Shown piece after piece: positions 8,046 to 16,338 of a stretch of 64,000 bases of DNA. Every line of letters starts with the position of its first letter. Within the stretch, counting starts at the first letter, position 1. The notes beneath the pieces were generated by a model. The model was not told where the DNA came from and did not search any database. It worked only from the letters and a program-made list of their open reading frames with translations. A program made the position numbers and the translations under genes. The stretch comes from Clostridium sp. CAG:1000 (lineage in GTDB: Bacteria > Bacillota_I > Bacilli_A > RF39 > UBA660), in assembly GCA_000436975.1 (NCBI GenBank), contig HG000340.1:26216-90215 (forward strand). Reading direction: 5' to 3'.

Positions 8046-10616
8046 ATGAAAAAAAGAGCAATACTAGTAGATGGAAATAATTTGTTATTTAGAAGTTATT
8101 ATGCTACTGCATACAATGGAAACTTAATGAGAAATTCTAAAGGTCTTCCAACTAATGCGTTATATGGATTTATAAATATGATAAATAAAATTATTAATGA
8201 AGAAAATCCAGAATATATGATGATAGCATTTGATAAAGGACATAATTTCAGACAAGATATGTATGATAACTATAAAGATGGAAGAATTGAAACACCAGAA
8301 GATTTAAAAATACAATTTCCAATAGCAAAAGAAATATGTACTCTTATGGGTATTAAATATATTGAATGTGATAATTATGAAGCAGATGATATTATAGGAA
8401 CATTTGCAAGAATGGCAGATGAAGATAAAAATTATAATGCGACCATTATAAGTAGTGATAAAGATCTATTACAATTGATAAGTGATGAAGTTAATGTTAA
8501 ATTATTAAAACAAAAAGATTATATACTTATGGATAAAAAAACATTCTTTGATACTTATGGTGTAGAACCAATTAAAATGATTGATTTAAAATCATTGATG
8601 GGAGATTCTTCTGACAATATACCTGGTGTTAAAGGCATTGGTGAAAAAACAGCAATTAATTTAATACAAAAGTATGGTTCATTAGATGGCGTATATAATA
8701 ATATAGATAATATAACTGGTAAACTTAAAGAAAAATTATTAAATGATAAAGACAATGCATATTTTTCATATAAACTAGCAACAATATATAAAACAATTAA
8801 CTTTGAATATACATTTGAAAGTATTAAATATAATGGTCCTGATATCAATAAATTAATAGATAAATATAAAGAACTAGAATTTAATTCGTTTTTGAAGAGT
8901 ATATCTAAAATACCATCAAAACAAGAAGATAATAAAATAGAAATAGTTAAAGGTAAGATAGAAATAAATGGTAAATATAGTTTCTATTTAGAACTTGATA
9001 ATACTAATTATCATATTTCTAATATAATAGGTGGCTCTATATATGATGGTAAAACATTATATTACTTAGATTTGCCAAGTATATTACTAAATAAAGATTT
9101 GTTAAAGAATGTTAGTGTAACTTTCGATCTTAAAAAGAATATAGTAGCATTAAATAAATATAATATTGATGTCTCTTCATCATTTGATACATTAATCGCA
9201 TCTTATTTACTTGAAATTAATGTTAAAGATGATGTGTCATACTTAGCAACTACTTATGGAATAGATATTCCTTATTATGAAAAAATAATTAATAAAAAAA
9301 TACCGCTTAGTGAAGATGAAATAATAAACACTATTACAAGTAAAGCAAAATTCTTATATGATACATATGAAGAATATAATAATAAATTAAAAGAAGAAGA
9401 AATGAATGATTTATATTATAATATAGAACATCCATTAATTTATGTTCTTGCTAATATGGAAATAAATGGTATAACAGTTAAAACAAATATAATAGATGAC
9501 TTAAAAAAAGACATAAAAAATAAAATAGAAATTTTAACTCATAAAATATATGATGAAGCAGGAGTTGAGTTTAATATATCATCTCCAAAGCAACTAGCAG
9601 ATGTCCTTTATAATAAAGTAATGATACCAAGAGGTAAAGGTAAACAGGCAATGTCTACTGCTCATGATGTTCTTGTTAAATATGAAGCACATTATCCAAT
9701 AATTAAAGATATTTTAGAATATAGAAATTTATCTAAATTATATTCTACATACTTAGATACATTTAATAATTATGTTAGAAACGATGGTAAGATACATACT
9801 ATATATAAACAAACTGGTACTAGAACAGGAAGATTATCATCAGTAGATCCTAATTTACAAAATATACCTGTCAGAAATGAAGAAGGTAAAAAGATTAGAA
9901 AAGCTTTTGTGGCAAATGAAAATTGTGTTTTATTATCAAGTGATTACTCTCAAATAGAACTTAGGATACTAGCACATATAACTGACTGTGAAAGTTTAAA
10001 AAAAGCATTTAATAATAATGAAGATATACATACTCATGTTGCTAGCGATATATTTAATGTTCTAGAAAAAGATGTTACTAAAGATATGAGAAGAACTGCT
10101 AAAGCAGTAATATTTGGTATAGTGTATGGTATTAGTGGATTTGGTCTTGGAGAAAACCTAGATATAACAGCAAAAGAAGCAAAAACATATATAGATAAAT
10201 ATTTAGAATTATATCCAGAAGTTAATAAATATATGAAAGATATAGTTGAAAAAACAAGGAGTCTTGGATATGTTAGAACACTATTTAATAGAAAAAGAAT
10301 AATAGAAGAAATAAAGAATACTAATTATTTAATAAGATCTATGGGTGATAGGATGGCACTTAATACACCAATACAAGGAACTAGTGCTGATATATTAAAA
10401 ATGGCAATGATAAAGATTGATAGTGAACTTAAAAAAAATAATTATAAAACAAAAATGTTATTACAAGTTCACGATGAATTAATATTTGAAGTTCCAAATG
10501 AAGAACTTGAAAGTATTAAGGAACTTGTAAGAAATATTATGGAAGGTATTTATAAGCTATCAGTGCCATTAAAAGTAGAAATAGAATATGGTAAAGATTG
10601 GTATGATGCTAAATAG
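8046..10616 (+). CDS. polA: DNA polymerase I
   Basis: Repair and Okazaki-fragment polymerase. The N-terminal 5'-3' exonuclease domain (LVDGNNLLFRSYYA, NYEADDIIGT, SSDKDLLQL, GDSSDNIPGVKGIGEKTA) is followed by a degenerate 3'-5' exonuclease region: the DxE catalytic pair is absent around YSFYLELDNTNYHI, so proofreading is probably lost, as in Bacillus PolA. The C-terminal polymerase domain has motif A DYSQIELRILAH, motif B RRTAKAVIFGIVYG and motif C QVHDELIFEV. Start: GTG 8037 and ATG 8043 are in frame, but the GGTGG site (8036-8040) fits ATG 8046 (856 aa). Confidence 0.96.
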   Translation: MKKRAILVDGNNLLFRSYYATAYNGNLMRNSKGLPTNALYGFINMINKIINEENPEYMMIAFDKGHNFRQDMYDNYKDGRIETPEDLKIQFPIAKEICTLMGIKYIECDNYEADDIIGTFARMADEDKNYNATIISSDKDLLQLISDEVNVKLLKQKDYILMDKKTFFDTYGVEPIKMIDLKSLMGDSSDNIPGVKGIGEKTAINLIQKYGSLDGVYNNIDNITGKLKEKLLNDKDNAYFSYKLATIYKTINFEYTFESIKYNGPDINKLIDKYKELEFNSFLKSISKIPSKQEDNKIEIVKGKIEINGKYSFYLELDNTNYHISNIIGGSIYDGKTLYYLDLPSILLNKDLLKNVSVTFDLKKNIVALNKYNIDVSSSFDTLIASYLLEINVKDDVSYLATTYGIDIPYYEKIINKKIPLSEDEIINTITSKAKFLYDTYEEYNNKLKEEEMNDLYYNIEHPLIYVLANMEINGITVKTNIIDDLKKDIKNKIEILTHKIYDEAGVEFNISSPKQLADVLYNKVMIPRGKGKQAMSTAHDVLVKYEAHYPIIKDILEYRNLSKLYSTYLDTFNNYVRNDGKIHTIYKQTGTRTGRLSSVDPNLQNIPVRNEEGKKIRKAFVANENCVLLSSDYSQIELRILAHITDCESLKKAFNNNEDIHTHVASDIFNVLEKDVTKDMRRTAKAVIFGIVYGISGFGLGENLDITAKEAKTYIDKYLELYPEVNKYMKDIVEKTRSLGYVRTLFNRKRIIEEIKNTNYLIRSMGDRMALNTPIQGTSADILKMAMIKIDSELKKNNYKTKMLLQVHDELIFEVPNEELESIKELVRNIMEGIYKLSVPLKVEIEYGKDWYDAK

Positions 10617-10636
10617 AGAGAAATCTCTATTTTTTA
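10611..10636 (+). terminator. Rho-independent terminator after polA
   Basis: Stem AAATAGAGA / TCTCTATTT with loop GAAA and a T-run. Confidence 0.85.
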
Positions 10637-10701
10637 TTATAAAGTATATGTAAAAAAATAATAATTGATTTGAAAATAATTTAATAATTTAAAATTACTT
10701 A

Positions 10702-10730
10702 TTGATAGGTGAGTGTTTCTGTGTTAAAAT
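10702..10730 (+). promoter_or_regulatory. Promoter of sepF-divIVA
   Basis: TTGATA (10702-10707), 17-base spacer, TAAAAT (10725-10730). It sits 32 bases before the sepF start. Confidence 0.65.
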
Positions 10731-10761
10731 TAATATAGATGACTATAAGGAGGGATTGTTA

Positions 10762-11148
10762 ATGGCTTTAAAGGGATTAAGTGATATATTTAAACCTGAG
10801 GATAGTGATATTGAAGAATATGAAGAAAAAGAAACTTCAAAGGGAAGTAAAGGATATAAAAATAAAACAATTTTAGTTGAACCAAGAGCATTTTCTGAGG
10901 CACAACAAATTGCTGATTATTTAAAGGAACAAAATCAAGTTGTTGTAAACTTTAAGAGAGTTACATCAGATGTATCTAAAAGAATTATGGATTTTTTAAA
11001 TGGTATTATCTATGCGATTGAAGGAAGTATGCAAAAGCTTGGCCCTGGCATTGTTATTTGTGCTCCTAAGGGATTTGAAATTGAAGGAACAATAACAGAA
11101 GATGAAAGAAAAAAGAGCACTAAAAAAGATGATTTAGGAGAATGGTAG
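10762..11148 (+). CDS. sepF: Cell division protein SepF
   Basis: FtsZ-bundling membrane anchor of the divisome. The N-terminal MALKGLSDIFKP is the amphipathic membrane-binding helix. An acidic/Lys-rich linker follows, then the SepF core (ILVEPRAFSEAQQIADYLKEQNQVVVNFKRV, RIMDFLNGIIYAIEGSMQKLGPGIVICAP). ATG 10762 is preceded by AGGAGGG at 10748-10754; the longer frame from 10702 would include the promoter and is rejected. The protein has 128 aa. The sepF-divIVA pair is classic, but ftsZ, ylmE and ylmG are not in the window. Confidence 0.95.
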   Translation: MALKGLSDIFKPEDSDIEEYEEKETSKGSKGYKNKTILVEPRAFSEAQQIADYLKEQNQVVVNFKRVTSDVSKRIMDFLNGIIYAIEGSMQKLGPGIVICAPKGFEIEGTITEDERKKSTKKDDLGEW

Positions 11149-11173
11149 AATAAAATATATTTAGAGGTGAAGC

Positions 11174-11623
11174 ATGAAAAAGTTCGATGTGGTTTTTCGT
11201 GGTTATGATAAAGATCAAGTACATAAGTGCTTAGACGATATTATTAGAAATTACGAACTCTTACTTAAAAAGAGTCAAAAAACTGAAGAAAATAATAAAA
11301 AATTAACTGAACAGCTTCTTCATTATCAAAAAATTGAAGAAACTATGAATAGAGCAATATATACAGCTGAAAGTGCAGGAGATCAAATTAAAAGTTCTGC
11401 TCGTAAAGAAGCAGAATCTCTTGTTAATGAAGCTAGGCGTAACGCTAGTAGAATTATAAATGATGCTTTATTAAAAGCAGAAAAAGCTCAAAATCGTGCT
11501 GACATGCTTAAGAGAAATACCAATGTCCTAAAAAGAAGATTAAGACAAATTATTGAAAATCAACTTGAAGTTATTGAAGAAATGGATAGAGTTGACTTTG
11601 ATAGATATGATGATAAGTATTAG
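11174..11623 (+). CDS. divIVA: DivIVA-family protein
   Basis: A 149-aa coiled-coil polarity and division protein that senses negative membrane curvature. The N-terminal domain has the family signature FRGYDKDQVHKCLDDI. The rest is heptad-rich helix suited to a coiled coil (about residues 25-145). A GAGGTG ribosome site stands before ATG 11174. The gene lies 25 bases after sepF and shares its promoter. Two terminators follow in tandem. The N-terminus is slightly shorter than in Bacillus DivIVA, so it could be a GpsB/DivIVA relative, but the length and sepF linkage favour DivIVA. Confidence 0.9.
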   Translation: MKKFDVVFRGYDKDQVHKCLDDIIRNYELLLKKSQKTEENNKKLTEQLLHYQKIEETMNRAIYTAESAGDQIKSSARKEAESLVNEARRNASRIINDALLKAEKAQNRADMLKRNTNVLKRRLRQIIENQLEVIEEMDRVDFDRYDDKY

Positions 11624-11637
11624 AATATGAATTTAAT

Positions 11638-11670
11638 AAAACTATTGATGAGAAAAATCAGTAGTTTTTT
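11638..11670 (+). terminator. Rho-independent terminator after divIVA
   Basis: 11-12-bp stem with one G-T pair (arms about 11638-11649 and 11657-11668), then T residues. Confidence 0.75.
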
Positions 11671-11694
11671 AATTTGTAAAGATAGAATAACTAT

Positions 11695-11721
11695 ATAAAG
11701 AGAAAATCTTTATTTTTTTTT
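11695..11721 (+). terminator. Second tandem terminator after divIVA
   Basis: ATAAAGA-GAAAA-TCTTTAT followed by eight T. It lies 25 bases after the first terminator, with nothing coding between them. Confidence 0.8.
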
Positions 11722-11734
11722 GTAAAAAAAAGAA

Positions 11735-11769
11735 GTGTTTTTTATTTTTATAGCTAATTATTATAATAG
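11735..11769 (+). promoter_or_regulatory. Promoter block shared with 24041-24075
   Basis: A 35-base block that is identical, except for one base (A 11744 versus C 24050), to the block before the 53-aa gene at 24086. It contains GTGTTTTTT at the -35 side and TATAAT (11762-11767). The start of the transcript is spanned by a 6-bp inverted repeat, TAGAGG...CCTCTA (11767-11783), which may be an operator or a 5' stabilising hairpin. Confidence 0.65.
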
Positions 11770-11798
11770 AGGGATAACCTCTAGAAGGAAGGAAAAAT

Positions 11799-12496
11799 AT
11801 GAATGAATTAAAAGAATATACAGAAAGACTATTTGAAGATATAAAACATATCGATGAAAATGGAAGCGAATTTTGGTATGCTCGTGAATTACAAAAAGTT
11901 TTAGATTATAAAAAATGGGAGAGATTTTCTAATGTGATCAAAAATGCTATGATGGCTTGCAAACAAAGCGATTGCAATGTTTCGGATCATTTTCCCGGAG
12001 CCGGGAAAATGATAAAACTAGGGAAAGGTGGAAATAGAAATGTTATAGATTATAAGTTATCACGTTATGCTTGTTATTTAATCGCACAAAATGGTGACTC
12101 TAGAAAGAAAGTAATAGCACTCGCTCAAACTTATTTTGCAATACAAACAAGGCGTCAAGAACTAAGTGAAAAAGGGTATAATACTCTTACTGAAGATGAA
12201 AAAAGATTATATCAAAGAAACCTAACAAGAAAAGGAAACTATTCATTAAACATCGCTGCTAGAAATGCAGGAGTTAAGAATTTTGATAAGTTTCATAATA
12301 GTGGATATAAAGGCCTAAAAACGTGAGAAACAACAAATGATATTATTAAAAGAAAAGGACTTAGATATAGGGAAGATATACTTGATAATATGGGTAGTGA
12401 AGAACTTCAGCAAATCTTTTTCGTATTACTCAAACAGAATCGAAACTTAAGAAAGATAAAACAAGACTAGAGAAAGTTATTTCTAATTTCAACTAA
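11799..12496 (+). pseudogene. dinD: DNA-damage-inducible protein D (DinD), broken
   Basis: The first 175 codons are a good DinD/BRO-type N-terminal region (FWYARELQKVLDYKKWERFSNVI, DYKLSRYACYLIAQNGD, QTRRQE). They end at TGA 12324-12326 inside the conserved YKGLYNGETTNDI stretch, here KGLKT-stop-ETTNDI. The same frame then continues (IIKRKGLRYREDILDNMGSEEL) and shifts near 12405-12410 into another frame (ANLFRITQTESKLKK ... VISNFN, TAA 12494-12496). So one nonsense and one frameshift mutation have inactivated it. ATG 11799 has a good AAGGAAGG site. DinD genes are mobile accessory genes; this copy looks recently acquired, because the remaining protein is still readable. No LexA box was seen. 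Confidence 0.85.
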
Positions 12497-12566
12497 CTAT
12501 TATATTAAGTGGTCTTTCCTACTTTTTCTTTTTAACTAAATATTGTATAATAAAACTGAGGTATTT

Positions 12567-15440
12567 ATGAAGTATATTCCACTTAATGTAAAAACTGAAT
12601 ATGATCTTATGAATAGTCTAATTAAAATAGATGAACTCATTTTATATGCCAAAAAGTTTAATATTAGTAGTGTAGGTATAACTGATGAGAATATGTTTGG
12701 TACGATGGAGTTTATTAATAAATGCAAAGATAGTCAAATTAAACCAATCATAGGAATAGAGGTATTTATAAATGATATTAATTTTCTCTTATATGCTAAA
12801 AACTACAATGGATATATTTCATTATGTGAGATAGTTACAATTAAAAATATAGAAAATTTAAGTTTTAATAGAATTAAAAACTATAATGATATTATATGTG
12901 TATGTAATTACAAAAATTATTTAAAATTAAAAGAATATTTTGATGAAATATATATTGGATATAGAGATAAGAATGAAAAAACCGAATCAATTAAATTAAG
13001 TAAATCTATAGTATATATTCCATGTATTAGATATTTCAATGTTGAAGATAAAGAGTATTTTAAATATATTAGATTAATAGAAGAAGGTAAAACAGTTGAT
13101 GATGAAGTTAATGTTAGTGATGAATATATTAAAGATAATTATGATGAATCTGATATTAAAACCACTATTGAGTTTTCAAAACTAATTGATATTGAGTTAC
13201 CTAAACGAGAAGTACATATACCTAAGTATAAAGAAAATTCAACTGAATTTTTAAGAGCATTATCTAAAAAAGGACTAGATAAAAGACTTAATGGAAACGT
13301 CCCGCTTGCATATAAAAATAGATTAATGTATGAGTTATCTGTTATTGAGAAAATGAACTTTGTTGATTATTTTCTTATTGTATATGACTTTGTATTATTT
13401 GCTAAGAAAAGTGGTATAAGAGTTGGACCAGGTAGAGGTAGTGGTGCGGCTTCTCTTGTTAATTATTCTCTTGGTATTATTAATATTGATCCATTAAAAT
13501 ATGATTTAATATTTGAAAGATTTTTAAATCCAGATAGAGTTACTATGCCTGATATAGATATTGATTTTGATAATATGAGAAGAGAAGAAGTAATAGACTA
13601 TGTATCTAATAAATATGGAAAATATAATACAGCAAGAATAATATCATTTAATACAATGCTTCCTAAGCAAATTATTAGAGATACAGCAAGAGTTATGAAT
13701 ATTGACATAAGAGTGGTAGATAATATTTGTAAAACTATTAAGGATGAAAAAACATTTGATGAATTAAAAAATAATAAAGAATTTATAAATGTTATTAATA
13801 GAAGTACTATTGTAAAAAAATTAATAAATATATGTAATAGACTTTGTGGATTAAAAAAGAATACTGCGATGCATGCAGCTGGTGTTGTTATAAGTGATGA
13901 GAAACTTACTAATATTATGCCTTTATATAAAAATAATGATGTTATACTTACATGTTATAGTATGGAATATATAGAAAGTTTAGGACTACTTAAAATGGAC
14001 TTTTTATCAATTAAAAATTTAAATACTATATCAAATATACTTAATGACATTGGTGGTAATATTGATATAGATAATATACCACTTGATGATACAAAAACAT
14101 TAAATTTATTTAAGAATGCTTACACATCAGGTATATTTCAATTTGAAAGTAGTGGTATGAGAAGTTTTTTAAAACAATTAAGCGTAGATAATTTTAATAC
14201 TTTAGTAGACGCGATAGCCTTATATAGACCTGGCCCTCGTGATAATATAGATGAGTATATTAAAAGAAAGAAAGGTATTAAAAAAGTAGATTATTTAGTT
14301 AAAGAATTAGAGCCAATATTGAAAAGTACTTATGGAATAATTATATATCAAGAACAAGTATTAGAAATATTAAGAACTATAGGTGGGTTTAGTTATTCAC
14401 AAGCAGATAATATAAGAAGAGCAATGTCTAAAAAGAAATATGATTTAATACTAAAAGAAAAAGATAAGATAATTAATGGTGTTATAAATAAAGGATATGA
14501 TAAGAATGTTGCTACTAAACTATATGATTTAATAGTTAAATTTTCTTCATATGGCTTTAATAAATCACACTCAGTAGTTTATTCTAAAGTAGCATATCAA
14601 ATGGCATATTTAAAGAGTCATTATACTAAGTATTTTATGAAAAACTTACTTAATATGAATAAAGGTTCAGAGAAACTAAAAGAATATATGGATGAGGCTA
14701 AAATACTTGGACTTTTATTTAGTAAAGTAGATATAAATAAATCAGGAAAAGAATTTATAATAGAAGATAATAATCTTGTAATACCATTTACTATTATCAA
14801 TAGTATTGCTTTTTCAGTAAGCGATGAGATAATTAATGAAAGAAATAAAGGATTATTTAAATCATTTTATGACTTTATGATAAGATGTTATGGTAAAAGC
14901 ATTAATAAAAGAGTGGTTGTTTCTTTAATAGAATGTGGTGCTTTTGATAAATTTAATATAAATAAAAAGAATTATATTGATAATATAGATGAAGTATTAA
15001 ATTATGTAAGTTTATGTAAAGATTTAAATATGGTGCTTGATAGTGAACCAGTATTTGAGAGTACTAGTGATTACAGTGATAAGGAGTTGATAGAACTTGA
15101 AATAAAGAATTATGGATTTTATTTATCTCATCATCCGATTACTAAATATGATAGAACTTCATATATAACACTTGAAAACTACAAAAAGTATTTTAATAGA
15201 GTTATTACTTGCCTGTTGTATGTTGAAAGCATTAAAAATATTAAAACTAAAAATAATGATAAGATGGCATTTATTAAATTCAGTGATGAATATGCAACAG
15301 TAGAAGGAGTATTATTTCCTAGTGTTTATTTAAAAGTAGGCGATGTTAGTAGAAATAATATTTATAAAGTAAATGCTAAAGTAGAAAGAAGGGAGAATAT
15401 TTATCAATTAATAATTTATAATATGATAAGAATAGATTAA
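12567..15440 (+). CDS. dnaE: DNA polymerase III alpha subunit DnaE
   Basis: Second C-family polymerase, which in PolC-containing bacteria extends RNA primers before hand-off to PolC. The catalytic palm is intact: GPGRGSGAASLVNYSLG, and PDIDIDFD with its metal-binding Asp residues. YRPGPRDNIDEY, YQEQVLEI and the C-terminal OB region are also present. The N-terminal PHP motif that is normally HLHVHSEYSLLDG reads PLNVKTEYDLMNS, so its metal-binding histidines are gone and PHP activity is very unlikely. At 957 aa it is shorter than usual (about 1,050-1,150). ATG 12567 has GAGG at 12558-12561. TATAAT at 12546-12551 rules out the longer frame from 12543. Confidence 0.95.
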   Translation: MKYIPLNVKTEYDLMNSLIKIDELILYAKKFNISSVGITDENMFGTMEFINKCKDSQIKPIIGIEVFINDINFLLYAKNYNGYISLCEIVTIKNIENLSFNRIKNYNDIICVCNYKNYLKLKEYFDEIYIGYRDKNEKTESIKLSKSIVYIPCIRYFNVEDKEYFKYIRLIEEGKTVDDEVNVSDEYIKDNYDESDIKTTIEFSKLIDIELPKREVHIPKYKENSTEFLRALSKKGLDKRLNGNVPLAYKNRLMYELSVIEKMNFVDYFLIVYDFVLFAKKSGIRVGPGRGSGAASLVNYSLGIINIDPLKYDLIFERFLNPDRVTMPDIDIDFDNMRREEVIDYVSNKYGKYNTARIISFNTMLPKQIIRDTARVMNIDIRVVDNICKTIKDEKTFDELKNNKEFINVINRSTIVKKLINICNRLCGLKKNTAMHAAGVVISDEKLTNIMPLYKNNDVILTCYSMEYIESLGLLKMDFLSIKNLNTISNILNDIGGNIDIDNIPLDDTKTLNLFKNAYTSGIFQFESSGMRSFLKQLSVDNFNTLVDAIALYRPGPRDNIDEYIKRKKGIKKVDYLVKELEPILKSTYGIIIYQEQVLEILRTIGGFSYSQADNIRRAMSKKKYDLILKEKDKIINGVINKGYDKNVATKLYDLIVKFSSYGFNKSHSVVYSKVAYQMAYLKSHYTKYFMKNLLNMNKGSEKLKEYMDEAKILGLLFSKVDINKSGKEFIIEDNNLVIPFTIINSIAFSVSDEIINERNKGLFKSFYDFMIRCYGKSINKRVVVSLIECGAFDKFNINKKNYIDNIDEVLNYVSLCKDLNMVLDSEPVFESTSDYSDKELIELEIKNYGFYLSHHPITKYDRTSYITLENYKKYFNRVITCLLYVESIKNIKTKNNDKMAFIKFSDEYATVEGVLFPSVYLKVGDVSRNNIYKVNAKVERRENIYQLIIYNMIRID

Positions 15441-15441
15441 T

Positions 15442-16200
15442 ATGAAAAAGAAGTATGATAGTGATATTAAAAATAATGTTAATAAACTATTAGATAGAAT
15501 TATTATTGTTTTAATAGTATTGATTGTTATAAGTGGTGTGTTCTTACTTATTAGAAAAGAAGAATATAATAAAACAATTATAGAAATAAATGATAGTAAA
15601 TTAAGTGTAGGCGCTATAGAAAAAGAAATTAGTGTTAAAGAAGAAATAGACTCTTTAAAGAAAAAATATAATAATAATGATGTAATAGGTATCCTTAGTA
15701 TAGATAATGAAATTAATACTCCAATTGCTCAAACAAAAGATAACCAGTTTTATTTAAAAAAATCATTATCATTACAAAAAAGTGTATTAGGCGCTGTATT
15801 TATGGATTATAGAGTCAATAAAGATTCAAAACAAATAAATATATATGGACATAATAGTACTAAATATAAACCTCCTTTTAATGCATTAGAAGGATATTTA
15901 AAAAAAGAATACTATAATGAACATAAAAGTATTTTATTAAAAATAGATAATGAAATAAAACAATATGAAATATTTAGTATAGTTCTTGCTGATAAAAAAA
16001 GTACTGAAGAACATATGAATCTAAATTATAAAAAAGATTCTGATTGGTTAAAACACTTTAATAGACTAAAGAAAAGAAGTATTTATAAAACAAATATTGA
16101 ATTAAATGAAAATGATAAAGTACTTGTACTTCAAACTTGTTTATTTGGTAAATATAAAGGTAAACTAATGGTAGTAGTTGCTAGATTAATAGAAGAATAA
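15442..16200 (+). CDS. Class B-like sortase
   Basis: Membrane-anchored transpeptidase that links surface proteins to peptidoglycan. An N-terminal hydrophobic anchor (about residues 20-43) precedes the sortase domain. The catalytic triad is visible: H137 in IYGHNS, C233 in LQTCLF and R248 in VVVARL. The YGHN and TC spacing and the helix-rich insert fit class B. It begins one base after dnaE, so it is probably co-transcribed with it, an odd operon. The only sorting signal in the window is FPKTG in the adhesin at 17532-19358. FPKTG is usually a class A/C/D-type signal, so the two need not be partners. Confidence 0.85.
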   Translation: MKKKYDSDIKNNVNKLLDRIIIVLIVLIVISGVFLLIRKEEYNKTIIEINDSKLSVGAIEKEISVKEEIDSLKKKYNNNDVIGILSIDNEINTPIAQTKDNQFYLKKSLSLQKSVLGAVFMDYRVNKDSKQINIYGHNSTKYKPPFNALEGYLKKEYYNEHKSILLKIDNEIKQYEIFSIVLADKKSTEEHMNLNYKKDSDWLKHFNRLKKRSIYKTNIELNENDKVLVLQTCLFGKYKGKLMVVVARLIEE

Positions 16201-16221
16201 CTTGCGTATGCAAGTTTTTTT
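16199..16221 (+). terminator. Rho-independent terminator after sortase
   Basis: AACTTGC-GTAT-GCAAGTT followed by T residues. Confidence 0.88.
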
Positions 16222-16277
16222 AATCAATATTATTAAGGCGTTAACTTCAATTTGACTAAATGTCAATCATTTGTAAA

Positions 16278-16307
16278 TTGACTATTATTAATTTAAAATG
16301 ATACAAT
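16278..16307 (+). promoter_or_regulatory. Promoter of the DUF6273-type pilin
   Basis: TTGACT (16278-16283), 18-base spacer, TACAAT (16302-16307). The transcript would start about 25 bases before the AAGGAG site. Confidence 0.65.
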
Positions 16308-16338
16308 CTTATTATGATAATAGAAGGAGTAAGATAAA

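Noticed and set aside
11671..11735. Small RNA between the two divIVA terminators
   Set aside because: The 25 bases between the hairpins hold no promoter; tandem terminators explain the arrangement.
16265..16280. 16-bp repeat AATCATTTGTAAATTG also at 29403-29418
   Set aside because: In a 64-kb window of this composition several 16-base matches are expected by chance; the flanks do not agree.
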